A stretch of 64,000 bases of DNA from Bifidobacterium sp. ESL0763 (GCF_029433395.1 NZ_JAQTHW010000002.1:868001-932000), one strand, 5' to 3'; shown: positions 18,868 to 28,362, counted from the stretch's first letter. Notes: generated by a model not told the origin, from the letters alone. Numbers and translations are program-made.

Positions 18868-19015
18868 CATGCCCGATGGCGGGTTCGTTTCGGATGCTCC
18901 TCTATATATGAAGCTGCTTCAGTGCCGAACGTCGCGAGCTGCGATCAGACAATCCTCCAAAAAAGAATATATATAGAGAGCGGGAACCGCATCACCGCTC
19001 CCCCTGCGAAATGGC

Positions 19016-19050
19016 AACCGCCCACCGGTCATGCGAACCGGTGGGCGGTT
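19016..19050 (-). terminator. Hairpin terminator after pcrA
   Basis: Fourteen-base perfect arms (19016-19029, 19037-19050) with a 7-nt loop, 40 bp past the pcrA stop codon. There is only a poor U-tract on the minus strand. Confidence 0.7.
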
Positions 19051-19090
19051 TCTGCCAGGCGCAGTGTGCGCGAACGTGGCTTCGAGGCGG

Positions 19091-21772
19091 CTAGAGCTTC
19101 TCGATCGGGGCGACGCGCAGCATCAGCCGCTTGACGCCGTCTGACCCGAAGTCGACGGTGATGATGGAGTTGCGGCCCTTGTCCTGCGTGTCGACGACGG
19201 TGCCGAGGCCGTACTGGTCGTGGGTGATTTTGTCGCCGATCGCGAAGTCGGCGATGCTCAGCTTGTTGTCCTTCTTCAGTGACGAGGCGGGCACCGAGCG
19301 CGAGGACGATTTCGGCGCGGTGCGGCGTGTGGTCACCTTGCCGCCCCGGGTGTGCGAGCCGGAGGAATACGAGGAACCGCCATAGGAGCGGGAGCCGTAG
19401 CCGGAACGACCCGAGCGCGAGGACGAGGAACGGTGGCCGGAGCCATAGCCCGAACGCGAGCCGGAACGGGAACCGTATGAAGAGCTATAGCCGGAATACC
19501 CGGAACCATACGACGAACCGTAGCCGGAATGGCCCGAGCCGTAACCGGAGCGCGAGCCGCCGGAGGAACGCGAACCGTAACCGGAGCCGGAACCGCCGAA
19601 CGTGGGACCGCTGGAGAAGCCGTCGTCATCGTCCCAGCCGCCGAACTCGTCGTCGAAGTCGCCGCCGCCCCAGCCGGAACGCATGCGCTCCACGCCGGCC
19701 TCACGCCGCTTCCATTCGATCAGGTCGTCGGGAATCTCGTCGAGGAACTGGCTGGGCATCATGTCGTTGGCCTGCCCCCACTGCGAACGCACCGCCGCGC
19801 GGGTGACGTAGAGGCGCTGCTTGGCGCGGGTGATACCCACGTAGGCCAGGCGTCGCTCCTCGCTGAGCTCCTGCTCGTCCTCCAGCGAACGCGAGTGCGG
19901 GAAGGTGCCCTGCTCCATGCCCGTGAGGAAAACGACCGGATATTCCAGGCCCTTGGCGGTGTGCAGCGTCATGAGGGTGACCTTGCCGGTGTCCTCCCCC
20001 TCGTCGGGCAGCTGGTCGGAGTCGGCCACCAGCGCGGTGGTCTCCAGGAACCCGGAAAGCGTGGCGTCGGGCGTCTTCTGCTCGAACTCGGCGGCCACCG
20101 ATTGCAGCTGCGAGAGATTCTCGACGCGCGAGGCGTCCTGCGGGTCGGTGGAACGCTGGAGCTCGGCAAGCAGGGTCGACTTGTCGAGCACCTCGGCGAC
20201 GACCTCGGAGGGCTTGGAGTCATGTTCTGCGGCGAACGTGGCCAGGCCGCGCATCAGGTCGCGGAACTCGCGCAGCTTGGTGCGGGTGCGGGTGGGCAGG
20301 TCGGGAATCTGGTCCATCTGGTCGATGGTGTTCCAGAAGGGCATGCCGTGCGCCTCGGCGAAACCGGCGACCACGGATTCGGCCTTCGCTCCCAGCCCGC
20401 GCTTGGGGGTGTTCATGATGCGGCGCATGTTCACCGAGTCGGCGGGGTTGGTGATGGCCTGCAGGTAGGCGATGGCGTCCTTGACCTCGCGGCGCTCGTA
20501 GAAACGCGTGCCGCCGACGAGCTGATAGGGAATGCCGGCGTTGATCAGCGCCTCCTCCAGCGCGCGCGACTGGGCATTGGCGCGGTACATGATGGCCATG
20601 TCGGAGTAGCGGTAGCCGTGCTCGCTCCTGAGGTTCGCGATCTCGTTGGCGATCCAGCCGCCCTCCTGCTGGGCGTTGTCGGCCGCATAGCCGACGATCG
20701 GCTCCCCCTTGCCCAGGGCGGTCCAGAGCTTCTTGGGCTTGCGGCCGGTGTTCTTGGAGATCACGGCGTTGGCGGCGTCGAGGATGGTCTGCGTGGAGCG
20801 GTAATTCTGCTCGAGCATGATCGTCAGCGCGCCCGGGAAGTCCTTCTCGAAGTCCTGGATGTTGCTGATGTCGGCGCCGCGGAAGGCGTAGATCGACTGG
20901 TCGGAATCGCCCACGACGGTGACCCACGCCGGCCCGTCGCCTCCCGCGGCCCGCGCGCCCTGAGGTGCAGCCGGGCCCATGGCCGGCCGGTCGGCGGCGT
21001 CGATGCCGGAGAGCTCGCGCACCAGCACGTATTGGGCGTGGTTGGTGTCCTGGTACTCGTCGACCAGGATGTAGCGGAACTTATGGCGGTAGTAGGCGGC
21101 CACCTCGGGATGGTCGTGCAGCAGCTCCACGGTGCGCACGATCAGGTCGTCGAAGTCCACGGCGTTGGCCGCGGCGAGGCGGTATTGGTATTCGGCGTAG
21201 ACGACCGCGTAGACCTCCTCCGCGTTGCCGGGCTGGCCGATCTGGTAGCCGCGCTGGCCCGGCCGGTAATCAGGCGCGTAGGTCCTGAGCATGTCCTTGA
21301 CGCCGACGAGCCGGTTTTTGTAGTCGGAGATCTGGGAGAGGATGGCGCGCGGCGTGTAGCGCTTGAGGTCGATGTTGAGGCTGGTGCCGATGAGCTTGAC
21401 CAGCCGCTGGCTGTCGGCGGTGTCGTAGATGGAGAAGCCGGAATTGAGGCCGATGGCCTTGCCGTCGCGTCGCAGGATGCGCACGCAGGCCGAATGGAAG
21501 GTCGATATCCACATGCGCTGCGCCACTGGGCCGATCAGGGCCTCGAGCCTCTCGCGCATCTCGGCGGCCGCCTTGTTGGTGAAGGTGATGGCCAGGATCT
21601 GGCTGGGCCAGGCGCCGAACTGCGAGAGGATCCACGCCACACGGCGGGTGAGCACGCGGGTCTTGCCTGACCCGGCCCCCGCGCCGATCAGCAGCGCCGC
21701 GCCACGGTATTGCACCGCCTTCGCCTGCTGGGGGTTCAATCCGCCGAGGAGTTCCTCGGCGCTCCGTGCCAT
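19091..21772 (-). CDS. pcrA: ATP-dependent DNA helicase PcrA/UvrD with a Gly/Tyr/Ser-rich linker
   Basis: 3'-5' superfamily 1 helicase of repair and replication. It has all core motifs: GLNPQQAKAV (Q motif), GAGSGKTR Walker A, DEYQDTN Walker B, VVGDSDQSIYAFRGA, QNYRST, and VTLMTLHTAKGLEYPVVFLTG. Between the helicase core and the C-terminal Tudor-like domain (about 845-893, IGDKITHDQYGLGTVVD) lies an unusual stretch at about 720-810 made largely of GYGS and SRSG repeats. Length 893. ATG 21772 was chosen; a GTG at 21793 preceded by AAGGGA is a serious alternative. Confidence 0.95.
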   Translation of the reverse strand: MARSAEELLGGLNPQQAKAVQYRGAALLIGAGAGSGKTRVLTRRVAWILSQFGAWPSQILAITFTNKAAAEMRERLEALIGPVAQRMWISTFHSACVRILRRDGKAIGLNSGFSIYDTADSQRLVKLIGTSLNIDLKRYTPRAILSQISDYKNRLVGVKDMLRTYAPDYRPGQRGYQIGQPGNAEEVYAVVYAEYQYRLAAANAVDFDDLIVRTVELLHDHPEVAAYYRHKFRYILVDEYQDTNHAQYVLVRELSGIDAADRPAMGPAAPQGARAAGGDGPAWVTVVGDSDQSIYAFRGADISNIQDFEKDFPGALTIMLEQNYRSTQTILDAANAVISKNTGRKPKKLWTALGKGEPIVGYAADNAQQEGGWIANEIANLRSEHGYRYSDMAIMYRANAQSRALEEALINAGIPYQLVGGTRFYERREVKDAIAYLQAITNPADSVNMRRIMNTPKRGLGAKAESVVAGFAEAHGMPFWNTIDQMDQIPDLPTRTRTKLREFRDLMRGLATFAAEHDSKPSEVVAEVLDKSTLLAELQRSTDPQDASRVENLSQLQSVAAEFEQKTPDATLSGFLETTALVADSDQLPDEGEDTGKVTLMTLHTAKGLEYPVVFLTGMEQGTFPHSRSLEDEQELSEERRLAYVGITRAKQRLYVTRAAVRSQWGQANDMMPSQFLDEIPDDLIEWKRREAGVERMRSGWGGGDFDDEFGGWDDDDGFSSGPTFGGSGSGYGSRSSGGSRSGYGSGHSGYGSSYGSGYSGYSSSYGSRSGSRSGYGSGHRSSSSRSGRSGYGSRSYGGSSYSSGSHTRGGKVTTRRTAPKSSSRSVPASSLKKDNKLSIADFAIGDKITHDQYGLGTVVDTQDKGRNSIITVDFGSDGVKRLMLRVAPIEKL

Positions 21773-22357
21773 CACATCCGGATCCTGCTGCACACCAATT
21801 CCCTTCACCTCGGCCTTTCGCGAGCGCCGCCTGCCGCCGCGCCCCGCCTGCCATAGGTCTCCATTTCTACCACACGAGCTGGTCTTGCGAAACGGGAGCG
21901 GCGGCGCTATCGAACGCGGCGTTCCTGGGTACCGGAGCGTGGCGTCGTGACGTTTCCAGCGACCGGAATCATACGCCGTGCCAGTTTTACCATAGGAGAT
22001 TTCGGCCATTCTGCCAGATTTACCATAGGAGATTTCCATGAATCTGCCAGTTTTACCATAGGAGATTTCGGCTGGCCTGCCACTTTTGCCATAGGAGATT
22101 CGATGATTCCGCCCATTTCGCCATGCAGAAATACCCTATATCCGTGTCCTCGCATCCGGCCATATCCGGCATATGCCACACGAGATAGCGCCCACGGCAC
22201 GCGGCGACGCGGTCGGATCGCGCAGGATATAAGCGGAATCGATGACGGATGCCAGATTGCGCTTATCAACGTCACCGCCAGAGATTATGCTCATACTCCA
22301 TATATGCGCGGCGCGTGGGCGTCGCCTGCGACCACACGCTTAACGAGAGGCTGGGAT
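21773..22357. other. 585-bp intergenic region between divergent pcrA and xpt
   Basis: Holds the four-copy 33-bp repeat (listed separately), then a stretch with TATAAG at 22228-22233 that could serve as an xpt -10 box, and GC-rich sequence. I compared the 100 nt before xpt with the purine riboswitch core and did not find its conserved loops. No gene is seen. Confidence 0.6.
21979..22110. repeat. Four tandem 33-bp repeats upstream of xpt/pcrA
   Basis: Copies start at 21979, 22012, 22045 and 22078, exactly 33 bp apart, with about 24 conserved bases (TGCCAGTTTTACCATAGGAG followed by ATTTC). A fifth degenerate copy may follow at 22110. The variable part of each unit is 8-9 bases. The spacing is close to three helical turns, so repeated protein binding on one face is possible. 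Confidence 0.9.
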
Positions 22358-22936
22358 ATGAAGGAACTGGAAGACAGGATTCGCCGCGACGGAACCGTGA
22401 AGCCGGGCGATGTGCTCAAGGTCGACGCCTTCCTCAACCACCAGTGCGACGTGACGCTCTTCGACCGCATGGGCGCCGAGTGGGCCCGTATCTTCGCCGA
22501 CCGGCACATCGACAAGATCCTCACCATCGAGGCCAGCGGCATCGGCATCGCGTGCGTGGCTGCCCGCCACTTCGGCAACTGCCCCGTCGTCTTCGCCAAG
22601 AAGACCCAGTCCATCAACCTCGACGGCGACCAGTACACCGCCCGCGTCTACTCCTACACCAAGCAAAAGGAATTCCCGGTCATCGTCTCCAAACGCTTCC
22701 TCACCGCCGGCGAGCACGTCCTGCTGATCGACGACTTCCTCGCCAACGGCAAGGCCATGAGCGGGCTCATCGACATCTGCAACGAGGCCGGCGTGAAGAT
22801 CGAGGGCATCGGCATCGCCATCGAGAAGGGCTTCCAGCGCGGCGGCAAGGAGCTGCGCGCGGCCGGCTACGACGTCGCCTCCCTGGCCATCGTCAAGTCC
22901 ATGGACGGCGAGAAGGGCACCGTCGAGTTCGCCTAG
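22358..22936 (+). CDS. xpt: Xanthine phosphoribosyltransferase
   Basis: Salvages xanthine to XMP with PRPP in the cytoplasm. The 192-residue protein starts [23 protein letters not shown], has [11 protein letters not shown] and the PRPP-binding loop [14 protein letters not shown] near residue 125, all as in Bacillus Xpt. A weak GAGAGG precedes the ATG. It is followed by a terminator, a repeat array, and a xanthine/uracil-type permease gene; guaA at 29-30 kb would convert the resulting XMP to GMP. Confidence 0.95.
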   Translation: MKELEDRIRRDGTVKPGDVLKVDAFLNHQCDVTLFDRMGAEWARIFADRHIDKILTIEASGIGIACVAARHFGNCPVVFAKKTQSINLDGDQYTARVYSYTKQKEFPVIVSKRFLTAGEHVLLIDDFLANGKAMSGLIDICNEAGVKIEGIGIAIEKGFQRGGKELRAAGYDVASLAIVKSMDGEKGTVEFA

Positions 22937-22985
22937 CACGGTTCCGCGGCGTCTCGCACCATTGTACGACGTCGTCATCAGTGGC

Positions 22986-23030
22986 AAAAAGTCCGTATTC
23001 CAACAGCACCGTTGGAATACGGACTTTTTT
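22986..23030 (+). terminator. Strong terminator after xpt
   Basis: Arms AAAAAGTCCGTATTCCAAC and its complement (22986-23004, 23011-23029) with an AGCACC loop and a run of six T. Its loop-proximal part is also the first copy of the 51-bp palindromic array that follows. Confidence 0.92.
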
Positions 23031-23381
23031 GCATTCCCGGCGTTCATTATCCAACAGCACTGTTGGAATACGGCCGCCAGCGGACGCCGAACGTCACTCA
23101 TCCAACACCACTGTTGGAATATGAACACCAATGGACGCCGAACGTCACTCAACCAACACCACTGTTGGAATATGAACGCCAAAGGACGCAGACTGTCATC
23201 AATCCAACACCACTGTTGAAATATGGACACTAATGGGCGCAGAACGTCACTCATCCAACACCACTGTTGGAATATGAACCTCGGTATACCTATGGCCGTC
23301 ATTGCTCCAACAACACCGTTGGAGCATGAACACCGCCAGAACCCAGCTGTCAACAATGCAACAGTGCCGTTTGGATACGCA
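22999..23381. repeat. Eight-copy tandem array, 51-bp period, each with a hairpin
   Basis: Copies of CCAACA-N4-TGTTGG start at 23000, 23051, 23102, 23153, 23204, 23255, 23307 and 23358. Spacing is exactly 51 bp except one 52-bp step. In copies 2-5 the sequence between hairpins (around GAACGTCACTCA) is also repeated, so the whole unit was duplicated. End copies are more diverged. It lies between xpt and the permease gene. It has no unique spacers and no Cas genes. Confidence 0.93.
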
Positions 23382-23503
23382 CACCTGGTATGGGCCCGTA
23401 CGGCACGTCGCACGCCGATAAAACGCCATGGGCCCCGCTGTTGGCACCCCGCGTAGAATGGTCGCATCAGCACTATCTCAATTTCATCAGGAAAAGAGAC
23501 CCT

Positions 23504-25045
23504 TTGAGCACTGATCAGAATTCACGGCACGGCACCACCGGCATCCAGGATTCAACCACCACTTCCCCCACATCACAGTCGCATGGCTCCGGCGACGTCT
23601 CCGGTCCGTCGCCATCGGCAAACCCCGCGAACGGCCACGCCTCTCCCGCCAATCCGCTCGCCCGTCTGTTCCACAAGGGCCGCGGCGACGCCGAAAACGA
23701 ACCGGCCATGTCCACGCAGCAGGCCCTGCGCAGCCTCAACGGCAGGATCTCCTTCTGGCGCGGCCTGCCCTTCGGCCTGCAGCATGTGCTGGCCATGTTC
23801 GTGGCCAACCTGGCCCCCATCTTCCTAGTGACCTCCGCCGCCCACCTGAGCTCCGAGCAGTCGGCGATCATCATCCAGAACGGCCTGCTCGTCGCCGGTC
23901 TCGGCACCTGTCTGCAGCTCTACCCGATCTGGCGGGTCGGCAGCCGCCTGCCGATGGTCACCGGCATCTCCTTCACCTACGTGGCCGCGGCCACGGCCAT
24001 CGTCGGCAAGCAGGGCTACGGCGCCCTGGTCGGCGCCATCATCGTCGGTGGTCTCATCGAGCTGGCGCTGGGCCTGACCGCCACCTTCTGGAAGAAGTAC
24101 GTGCCGCCGATCGTCTCGGCGGTGGTGGTGACCTCCATCGGCTTCTCCCTGCTCTCCACCGGCGCCTCCTCGTTCGGCGGCGGCTCGGGGGCCAAGGACT
24201 TCGGCAGCTGGCAGAACCTGACGCTGGGCCTTATCTCGCTGGTCGCCTGCCTGGCCTTCCAGCTGCTGATGAAGGGCACCGCCAAACAGCTTTCGGTACT
24301 CTTCGGCCTGGTGGTCGGCTATGTGGTCGCCATCTTCATGGGCAAGGTCAGCTTCGCCGGCTTCGCCGGCCTCCAGGTGGTCAGCGTGCCGCATCTCATG
24401 CCGTTCAAACCGACCTTCGACGCCGGCTCGATCATCTCCTTCGCCCTGCTCTACGTGGTTTCCTCGGTCGAGGTGCTCGGCGACACCGCCGCGCTTTCCA
24501 AGGTCGGGCTCGACCGGCTGCCCACCGACCGCGAGACCTCGGGCGCGATCGCGGGCGACGGCCTGATCTCCACGGTCTCCGGTCTCTTCGGCTGCCTGCC
24601 GCTGACCTCCTTCGCCCAGAACATCGGGCTGGTGGCGGTCACCAAGGTGGTCAACCGCAAGGTCATCCTCTCCGGCGGCTTCATCCTCATCCTGGCCAGC
24701 TTCGTGCCGGCCGTGGCCCAGGTGTTCAACTCGATGCCCCAGGCGGTGCTGGGCGGCTGCACGATCATGATGTTCGGCAACATCATCCTCTCCGGCTTCC
24801 AGATGATCGCCGAGGCGGGCTTCACCCAGCGCAACACCACCATCGCGGCCCTGTCGCTGACCATCGGCATCGGCTTCACCGAGGTGGGCGGCATCTTCTC
24901 CCAGTTCCCGCAGCTCTTCCAGTCAATCTTCGCCACCAACTGCATCGCGGTATCGTTCGTGGTGGCCATCATCCTGGCGGCGGTGCTGCCCGACGAGTCG
25001 CATTTCCTGGTCAACACCGGCCAGGACGACGCGAAGAAGCAGTGA
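23504..25045 (+). CDS. NCS2-family xanthine/uracil permease
   Basis: Nucleobase:cation symporter of the inner membrane with about 12-14 helices. A long hydrophilic N-terminus (about 85 residues, Ser/Thr/Gly-rich) precedes the core. Family signatures include TGISFTYVAAATAIVG and the Q/N-rich LPLTSFAQNIGLVAVTKVVNRK region. Proximity to xpt argues for xanthine as substrate (PbuX-like), though uracil is possible. TTG at 23504 with AGGAAAAGAG upstream is taken as the start; an ATG at 23708 is the alternative, which would remove most of the polar tail. Length 513. Confidence 0.87.
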   Translation: MSTDQNSRHGTTGIQDSTTTSPTSQSHGSGDVSGPSPSANPANGHASPANPLARLFHKGRGDAENEPAMSTQQALRSLNGRISFWRGLPFGLQHVLAMFVANLAPIFLVTSAAHLSSEQSAIIIQNGLLVAGLGTCLQLYPIWRVGSRLPMVTGISFTYVAAATAIVGKQGYGALVGAIIVGGLIELALGLTATFWKKYVPPIVSAVVVTSIGFSLLSTGASSFGGGSGAKDFGSWQNLTLGLISLVACLAFQLLMKGTAKQLSVLFGLVVGYVVAIFMGKVSFAGFAGLQVVSVPHLMPFKPTFDAGSIISFALLYVVSSVEVLGDTAALSKVGLDRLPTDRETSGAIAGDGLISTVSGLFGCLPLTSFAQNIGLVAVTKVVNRKVILSGGFILILASFVPAVAQVFNSMPQAVLGGCTIMMFGNIILSGFQMIAEAGFTQRNTTIAALSLTIGIGFTEVGGIFSQFPQLFQSIFATNCIAVSFVVAIILAAVLPDESHFLVNTGQDDAKKQ

Positions 25046-25082
25046 CCGCACCGCGACGACCAAGCCCGAGCGAACATACAAG

Positions 25083-25118
25083 AAGGCCGGCCGATCCCCG
25101 CAAGGACCGGCCGGCCTT
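25083..25118 (+). terminator. Terminator after the permease gene
   Basis: Eleven-base GC-rich arms (25083-25093 and 25108-25118) with a 14-nt loop, followed by CCCGTT. It sits between the permease and the convergent M20 gene and may serve both. Confidence 0.7.
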
Positions 25119-25184
25119 CCCGTTACCTACGAGACGCCGCCGTCGTCCGTCACGTTCCGGCGAAAGGCGGCGACGTCACACCGC

Positions 25185-26357
25185 TTACTTCCCGATGCCC
25201 ATGTATTCGTCGATGATCTCGTCGTAGATGCCGAGGAAGTCGAGGAACATCGACTTCGGCAGACTCTCGTTGACGCAGTGCATGGTGTCGTTGCCCGGTC
25301 CGAACATCACGTAGGCCGTGTCCTTGGGGCTGTCGAGCAGCAGCACGCTGCCGTCGGTGCCGCCGGAGACGCCGAACACCGGGATCTCGGCGGCCTTGCC
25401 CTGAGCCTTCAGGTGCCGCTCCCCCACGGACTTGACGATGTTGAGGAGCCTGGCGTCCTTGGGGCCGATGGCGGGGACGATGTCCATGCCGACGGTGTAG
25501 GAGACGGTGGCCTTGTGGCTGGCGTTGAACCTGGCCACCTCGTCGTCGAGAATCGCGAGGATCGCCTTGTTGTCGAACTCTGGGATGATGCGCATGTTGA
25601 TCTCGGCGCTGGCCGATTCGGGGATGGCGTTGACCTGCTGGCCGCCGCGGATGACGTCGATGTTGAAGACGGTCTCGCCCAGGTCGGGATTGCTCTTGCC
25701 CTCGGCCGCGCCCTTGATGCGCTGGGAGATGGTGCCGAGGAACTCGAGCAGGTGCTCAACGGCGTTGATGCCGGCGGCCGGCGTGGAGCTGTGCGCGGCC
25801 TTGCCCTTCATCGCGATGTTGAGGTTGAGCTCGCCCTTGGTGGCGTAGACGATGTTGTAGCCGGAAGGCTCGCCCACCAGCAGCGCCTCGACGCCCTTCA
25901 TGTAGCCCTGGGCCTGCAGCGCGGTGGCGCCGGGCATGCCGACCTCCTCGCCGGCGGTGGCCAGGAAGCGCACGGTGCCGTGCATCTGCCCCTCGTGCTT
26001 CTTCAGGTTGACCATGGCCGCGACCATCGCCGCCAAGCCGGCCTTCATGTCGGTGACGCCGCGGCCGTAGAGCATGTCGCCTTCCTCGACCAAGGAGAAC
26101 GGGTCGCGCTCCCAGCCATCCTGCTGGGCGGAGACGGTGTCCATGTGGCCGGTGATGCCGAGCACCGGCTCGCCGTGGCCGACCTCGGCGACCAGGTTGG
26201 CTCGCTTCGGGTCCTCGTCGAGCGTCAGCACCTTGCTGTCGATGCCTGCGGCGTCGAAGATCGACTTGATCTCGTCGGCGACGATCTTCTCGTTGCCGTT
26301 CTCGGTGTGCATCCCGACGAACCTGCGCAGCAGGTCCATGGCCTCGTTCTCGTTCAT
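25185..26357 (-). CDS. M20-family metallo-deacylase (ArgE/DapE/ACY1-like)
   Basis: Zinc-dependent amidohydrolase of 390 residues. GHMDTVSAQQDGW near residue 75 and YGRGVTDMKAG near residue 105 hold the first metal ligands; ATAGEEVGMPGA near residue 140 holds the catalytic glutamate; HCVNESLP near the C-terminus gives the last histidine. The middle dimerisation domain is present (KGKAAHSSTPAAGINAVEH). Possible substrates are N-acetyl-ornithine, succinyl-diaminopimelate or dipeptides; context does not decide. AAAGGAC precedes the ATG. It is divergent from the next small gene. Confidence 0.9.
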   Translation of the reverse strand: MNENEAMDLLRRFVGMHTENGNEKIVADEIKSIFDAAGIDSKVLTLDEDPKRANLVAEVGHGEPVLGITGHMDTVSAQQDGWERDPFSLVEEGDMLYGRGVTDMKAGLAAMVAAMVNLKKHEGQMHGTVRFLATAGEEVGMPGATALQAQGYMKGVEALLVGEPSGYNIVYATKGELNLNIAMKGKAAHSSTPAAGINAVEHLLEFLGTISQRIKGAAEGKSNPDLGETVFNIDVIRGGQQVNAIPESASAEINMRIIPEFDNKAILAILDDEVARFNASHKATVSYTVGMDIVPAIGPKDARLLNIVKSVGERHLKAQGKAAEIPVFGVSGGTDGSVLLLDSPKDTAYVMFGPGNDTMHCVNESLPKSMFLDFLGIYDEIIDEYMGIGK

Positions 26358-26549
26358 GGCATGTCCTTTCGAAAAATGCGAATCCGTCACTCCATTAAAC
26401 CACTTGCCGAGTTCACGCGTCGCAAAAGCGCACCCTGGCCCACGGACCTTGACGCATGGAAACGCGACGATGACGGCGACACCCCCGCCTCCCGACGGAG
26501 AGGTGTACACTGTGGTTTTGCATTTTCGCCACTTCGTCAAGGAGACAAC

Positions 26550-26894
26550 ATGGAAATCGGATCGCTTGCGGAATGGGCCACGGCGGTGGCGGAGACCGCC
26601 GCGGTGCTGGTGGCGCTCTTCCTGCCCTATCTGGAACGCCGTCGGGAGAACCGCAGGAACTCGCGCAATCTCAAAATCATGCTGCGCGGCATCATCCAGA
26701 GGGCGTTGCAGCAAGGCGACCCGCATTCGCTCGAGACGTTCCTCAACCTGTCGACGTTGACGGACGCCGGCGAACGGGACAAGGAGACCCTTGACGTCGC
26801 CCGCCAGATACTGGAGCTGTTCCGATCGCAGGACATGGACGAGCGGCAACGCCGCACGGAGATCGAGGCACTGCTCGACGGCATCCGCCCCTAG
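26550..26894 (+). CDS. Small unknown membrane-anchored protein
   Basis: Not recognised. 114 residues: a membrane helix at about 8-27 (WATAVAETAAVLVALFLPYL) followed by a highly charged, helical cytoplasmic part (ERRRENRRNSRNLKIMLRG) and an acidic C-terminus. AAGGAG lies 6 nt before the ATG, so the start is secure. It sits between a divergent M20 gene and a convergent MFS gene. Confidence 0.75.
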   Translation: MEIGSLAEWATAVAETAAVLVALFLPYLERRRENRRNSRNLKIMLRGIIQRALQQGDPHSLETFLNLSTLTDAGERDKETLDVARQILELFRSQDMDERQRRTEIEALLDGIRP

Positions 26895-26933
26895 CCGCGC
26901 AGGCCAGGCGCCGCATCGGCCTTCCGCGTTGCC

Positions 26934-28142
26934 CTATTCGTAGATGTCGCGGCGGCGGATGACGACGATTCCCGCGGCGAACATCAGCGCGACGACGACG
27001 AGCACCAGCACGATGATGGGCGTCCAGGAGTGCAGCACGCCATTGAGGGCGCCGAGCGCCACCGGGCCGACCGCCGCGAGCAGGTAGCCGCCGGACTGGG
27101 CCATGCCGGAAAGCCGGGCGGTGTCGGCGGCGTTCGAGGTGCGCTTCTGGAAGAAGATCACGCAGATGCTGAAGGCCGCGGCCGAGGCCATGCCCATCAG
27201 GGCGGAGGCCACCACGTTGAGCGGCAGGTTCGCGCCCGGCACGAGGATGCCCAGCACCCCCAAGGCGAATCCCCCGCCGACGATGACGTTGATGATGGTC
27301 AGCCCGTGCCTGCGTTCGGCAATCATCGGCACGGTGAGCGTCAGCGGCATGCCGGTCAGCTGGAATATCGTGGCGAGGTTACCCGCGGCCACCGTGCTGA
27401 AGCCGGCCTCCTGCCATATCGAGGGCAGCCAGGTGAGCAGGGAGTAATAGAGCATCGACTGCATGCCGAAGTAGGCCAGGATCACCCAGGCCAGCGGCGA
27501 GCGCCACGGCGTCCTGTCGACCATCGGGCGGCTCTGTTCGGCAGTGGGGACGCCGGCCGGCGACGAGGCGCCGGAGCGCCGGCGCAGCATCCAGATGGCG
27601 AGCCATGCCACCAGCGCGATGGGGCCCATCAGCGAGAAGAGCGACATGCAGGACTTGATGCCGACCTTGGCGGCCACGACGCCCGAGGCGGCGGTGCCGA
27701 GCGAGGCGACGATCACCTGGGCCATGGTGTAGAGCGTGGTCATGGCCGCGATGTGGTCCGGGAAGCGGTCCTTGATGACCGCGGGCAGCAGCACGTTGCC
27801 TCCCGCGATGCCGATGCCCAGCACGGCGGTGCCGACCATCAGCGCCCACGGCGAGGGGATGACGCGCAGGTAGCTGCCGACGCTCAGGATGGCCAGCGAG
27901 GCGACCAGCACCTTCACGCTGCCGTGCCTGGCGCCGAACTTGCCCATCAGCGGCGAGGCGAGCGCGAATCCCAGCAACGGGATGGTGGTCAGCAGGCCGG
28001 CCAGTGAGGTGGGCAGGCCGATCTCGGCCTTCAGGTCGGTGAGCAGCGGCGGCATCATGGTGATCGGCATACGCAGGTTCGCGCCGGCCAGTATCAATCC
28101 CATCACGACCAGCCATGCGTTCCTACTCGTATGCTCGCTCAC
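26934..28142 (-). CDS. CynX/NimT-family MFS transporter
   Basis: Twelve-helix carrier of 402 residues. The N-terminus (GLILAGANLRMPITMMPPLLTDLKA) and TTIPLLGFALASPLMGKFG are typical of the CynX/NimT branch, whose members carry cyanate, nitroimidazoles or unknown small molecules. A cytoplasmic loop rich in Arg and Pro joins the two halves. The GTG start at 28142 is well supported by AGGAGG seven bases upstream. No neighbouring enzyme suggests the substrate. Confidence 0.9.
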   Translation of the reverse strand: MSEHTSRNAWLVVMGLILAGANLRMPITMMPPLLTDLKAEIGLPTSLAGLLTTIPLLGFALASPLMGKFGARHGSVKVLVASLAILSVGSYLRVIPSPWALMVGTAVLGIGIAGGNVLLPAVIKDRFPDHIAAMTTLYTMAQVIVASLGTAASGVVAAKVGIKSCMSLFSLMGPIALVAWLAIWMLRRRSGASSPAGVPTAEQSRPMVDRTPWRSPLAWVILAYFGMQSMLYYSLLTWLPSIWQEAGFSTVAAGNLATIFQLTGMPLTLTVPMIAERRHGLTIINVIVGGGFALGVLGILVPGANLPLNVVASALMGMASAAAFSICVIFFQKRTSNAADTARLSGMAQSGGYLLAAVGPVALGALNGVLHSWTPIIVLVLVVVALMFAAGIVVIRRRDIYE

Positions 28143-28362
28143 TATTCATCCTCCTAAGCCACTTGCTCATATTCGGCAGCAACCATCGTCTCCCGCCCTG
28201 ACCGGCGGGGACCATTGCCGCATTGCCATTGTTGATACGTATTCCATTGAGGAACGGACGTTGATTCCACGATTACGGGCCCCAAAACCATAATCCTCAA
28301 TGCTCAACCGTAACCGACCCGCCGACAGACTTGCTCCCGGTCATCGGCCGACGCCCACATGT

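Noticed and set aside
22230..22357. Purine riboswitch in front of xpt
   Set aside because: CTCATA and TATATG motifs are present, but the conserved loop and junction sequences of the purine aptamer are not.
22999..23381. CRISPR array
   Set aside because: The segments between the hairpins are themselves repeated rather than unique, repeats are imperfect, and no cas genes are nearby.
22340..23473. A 377-codon minus-strand frame through the 51-bp array that encodes 17-residue Trp/Cys-rich repeats
   Set aside because: It stays open only because 51 is a multiple of three. It lies antisense to most of xpt and has no ribosome site or recognisable start.
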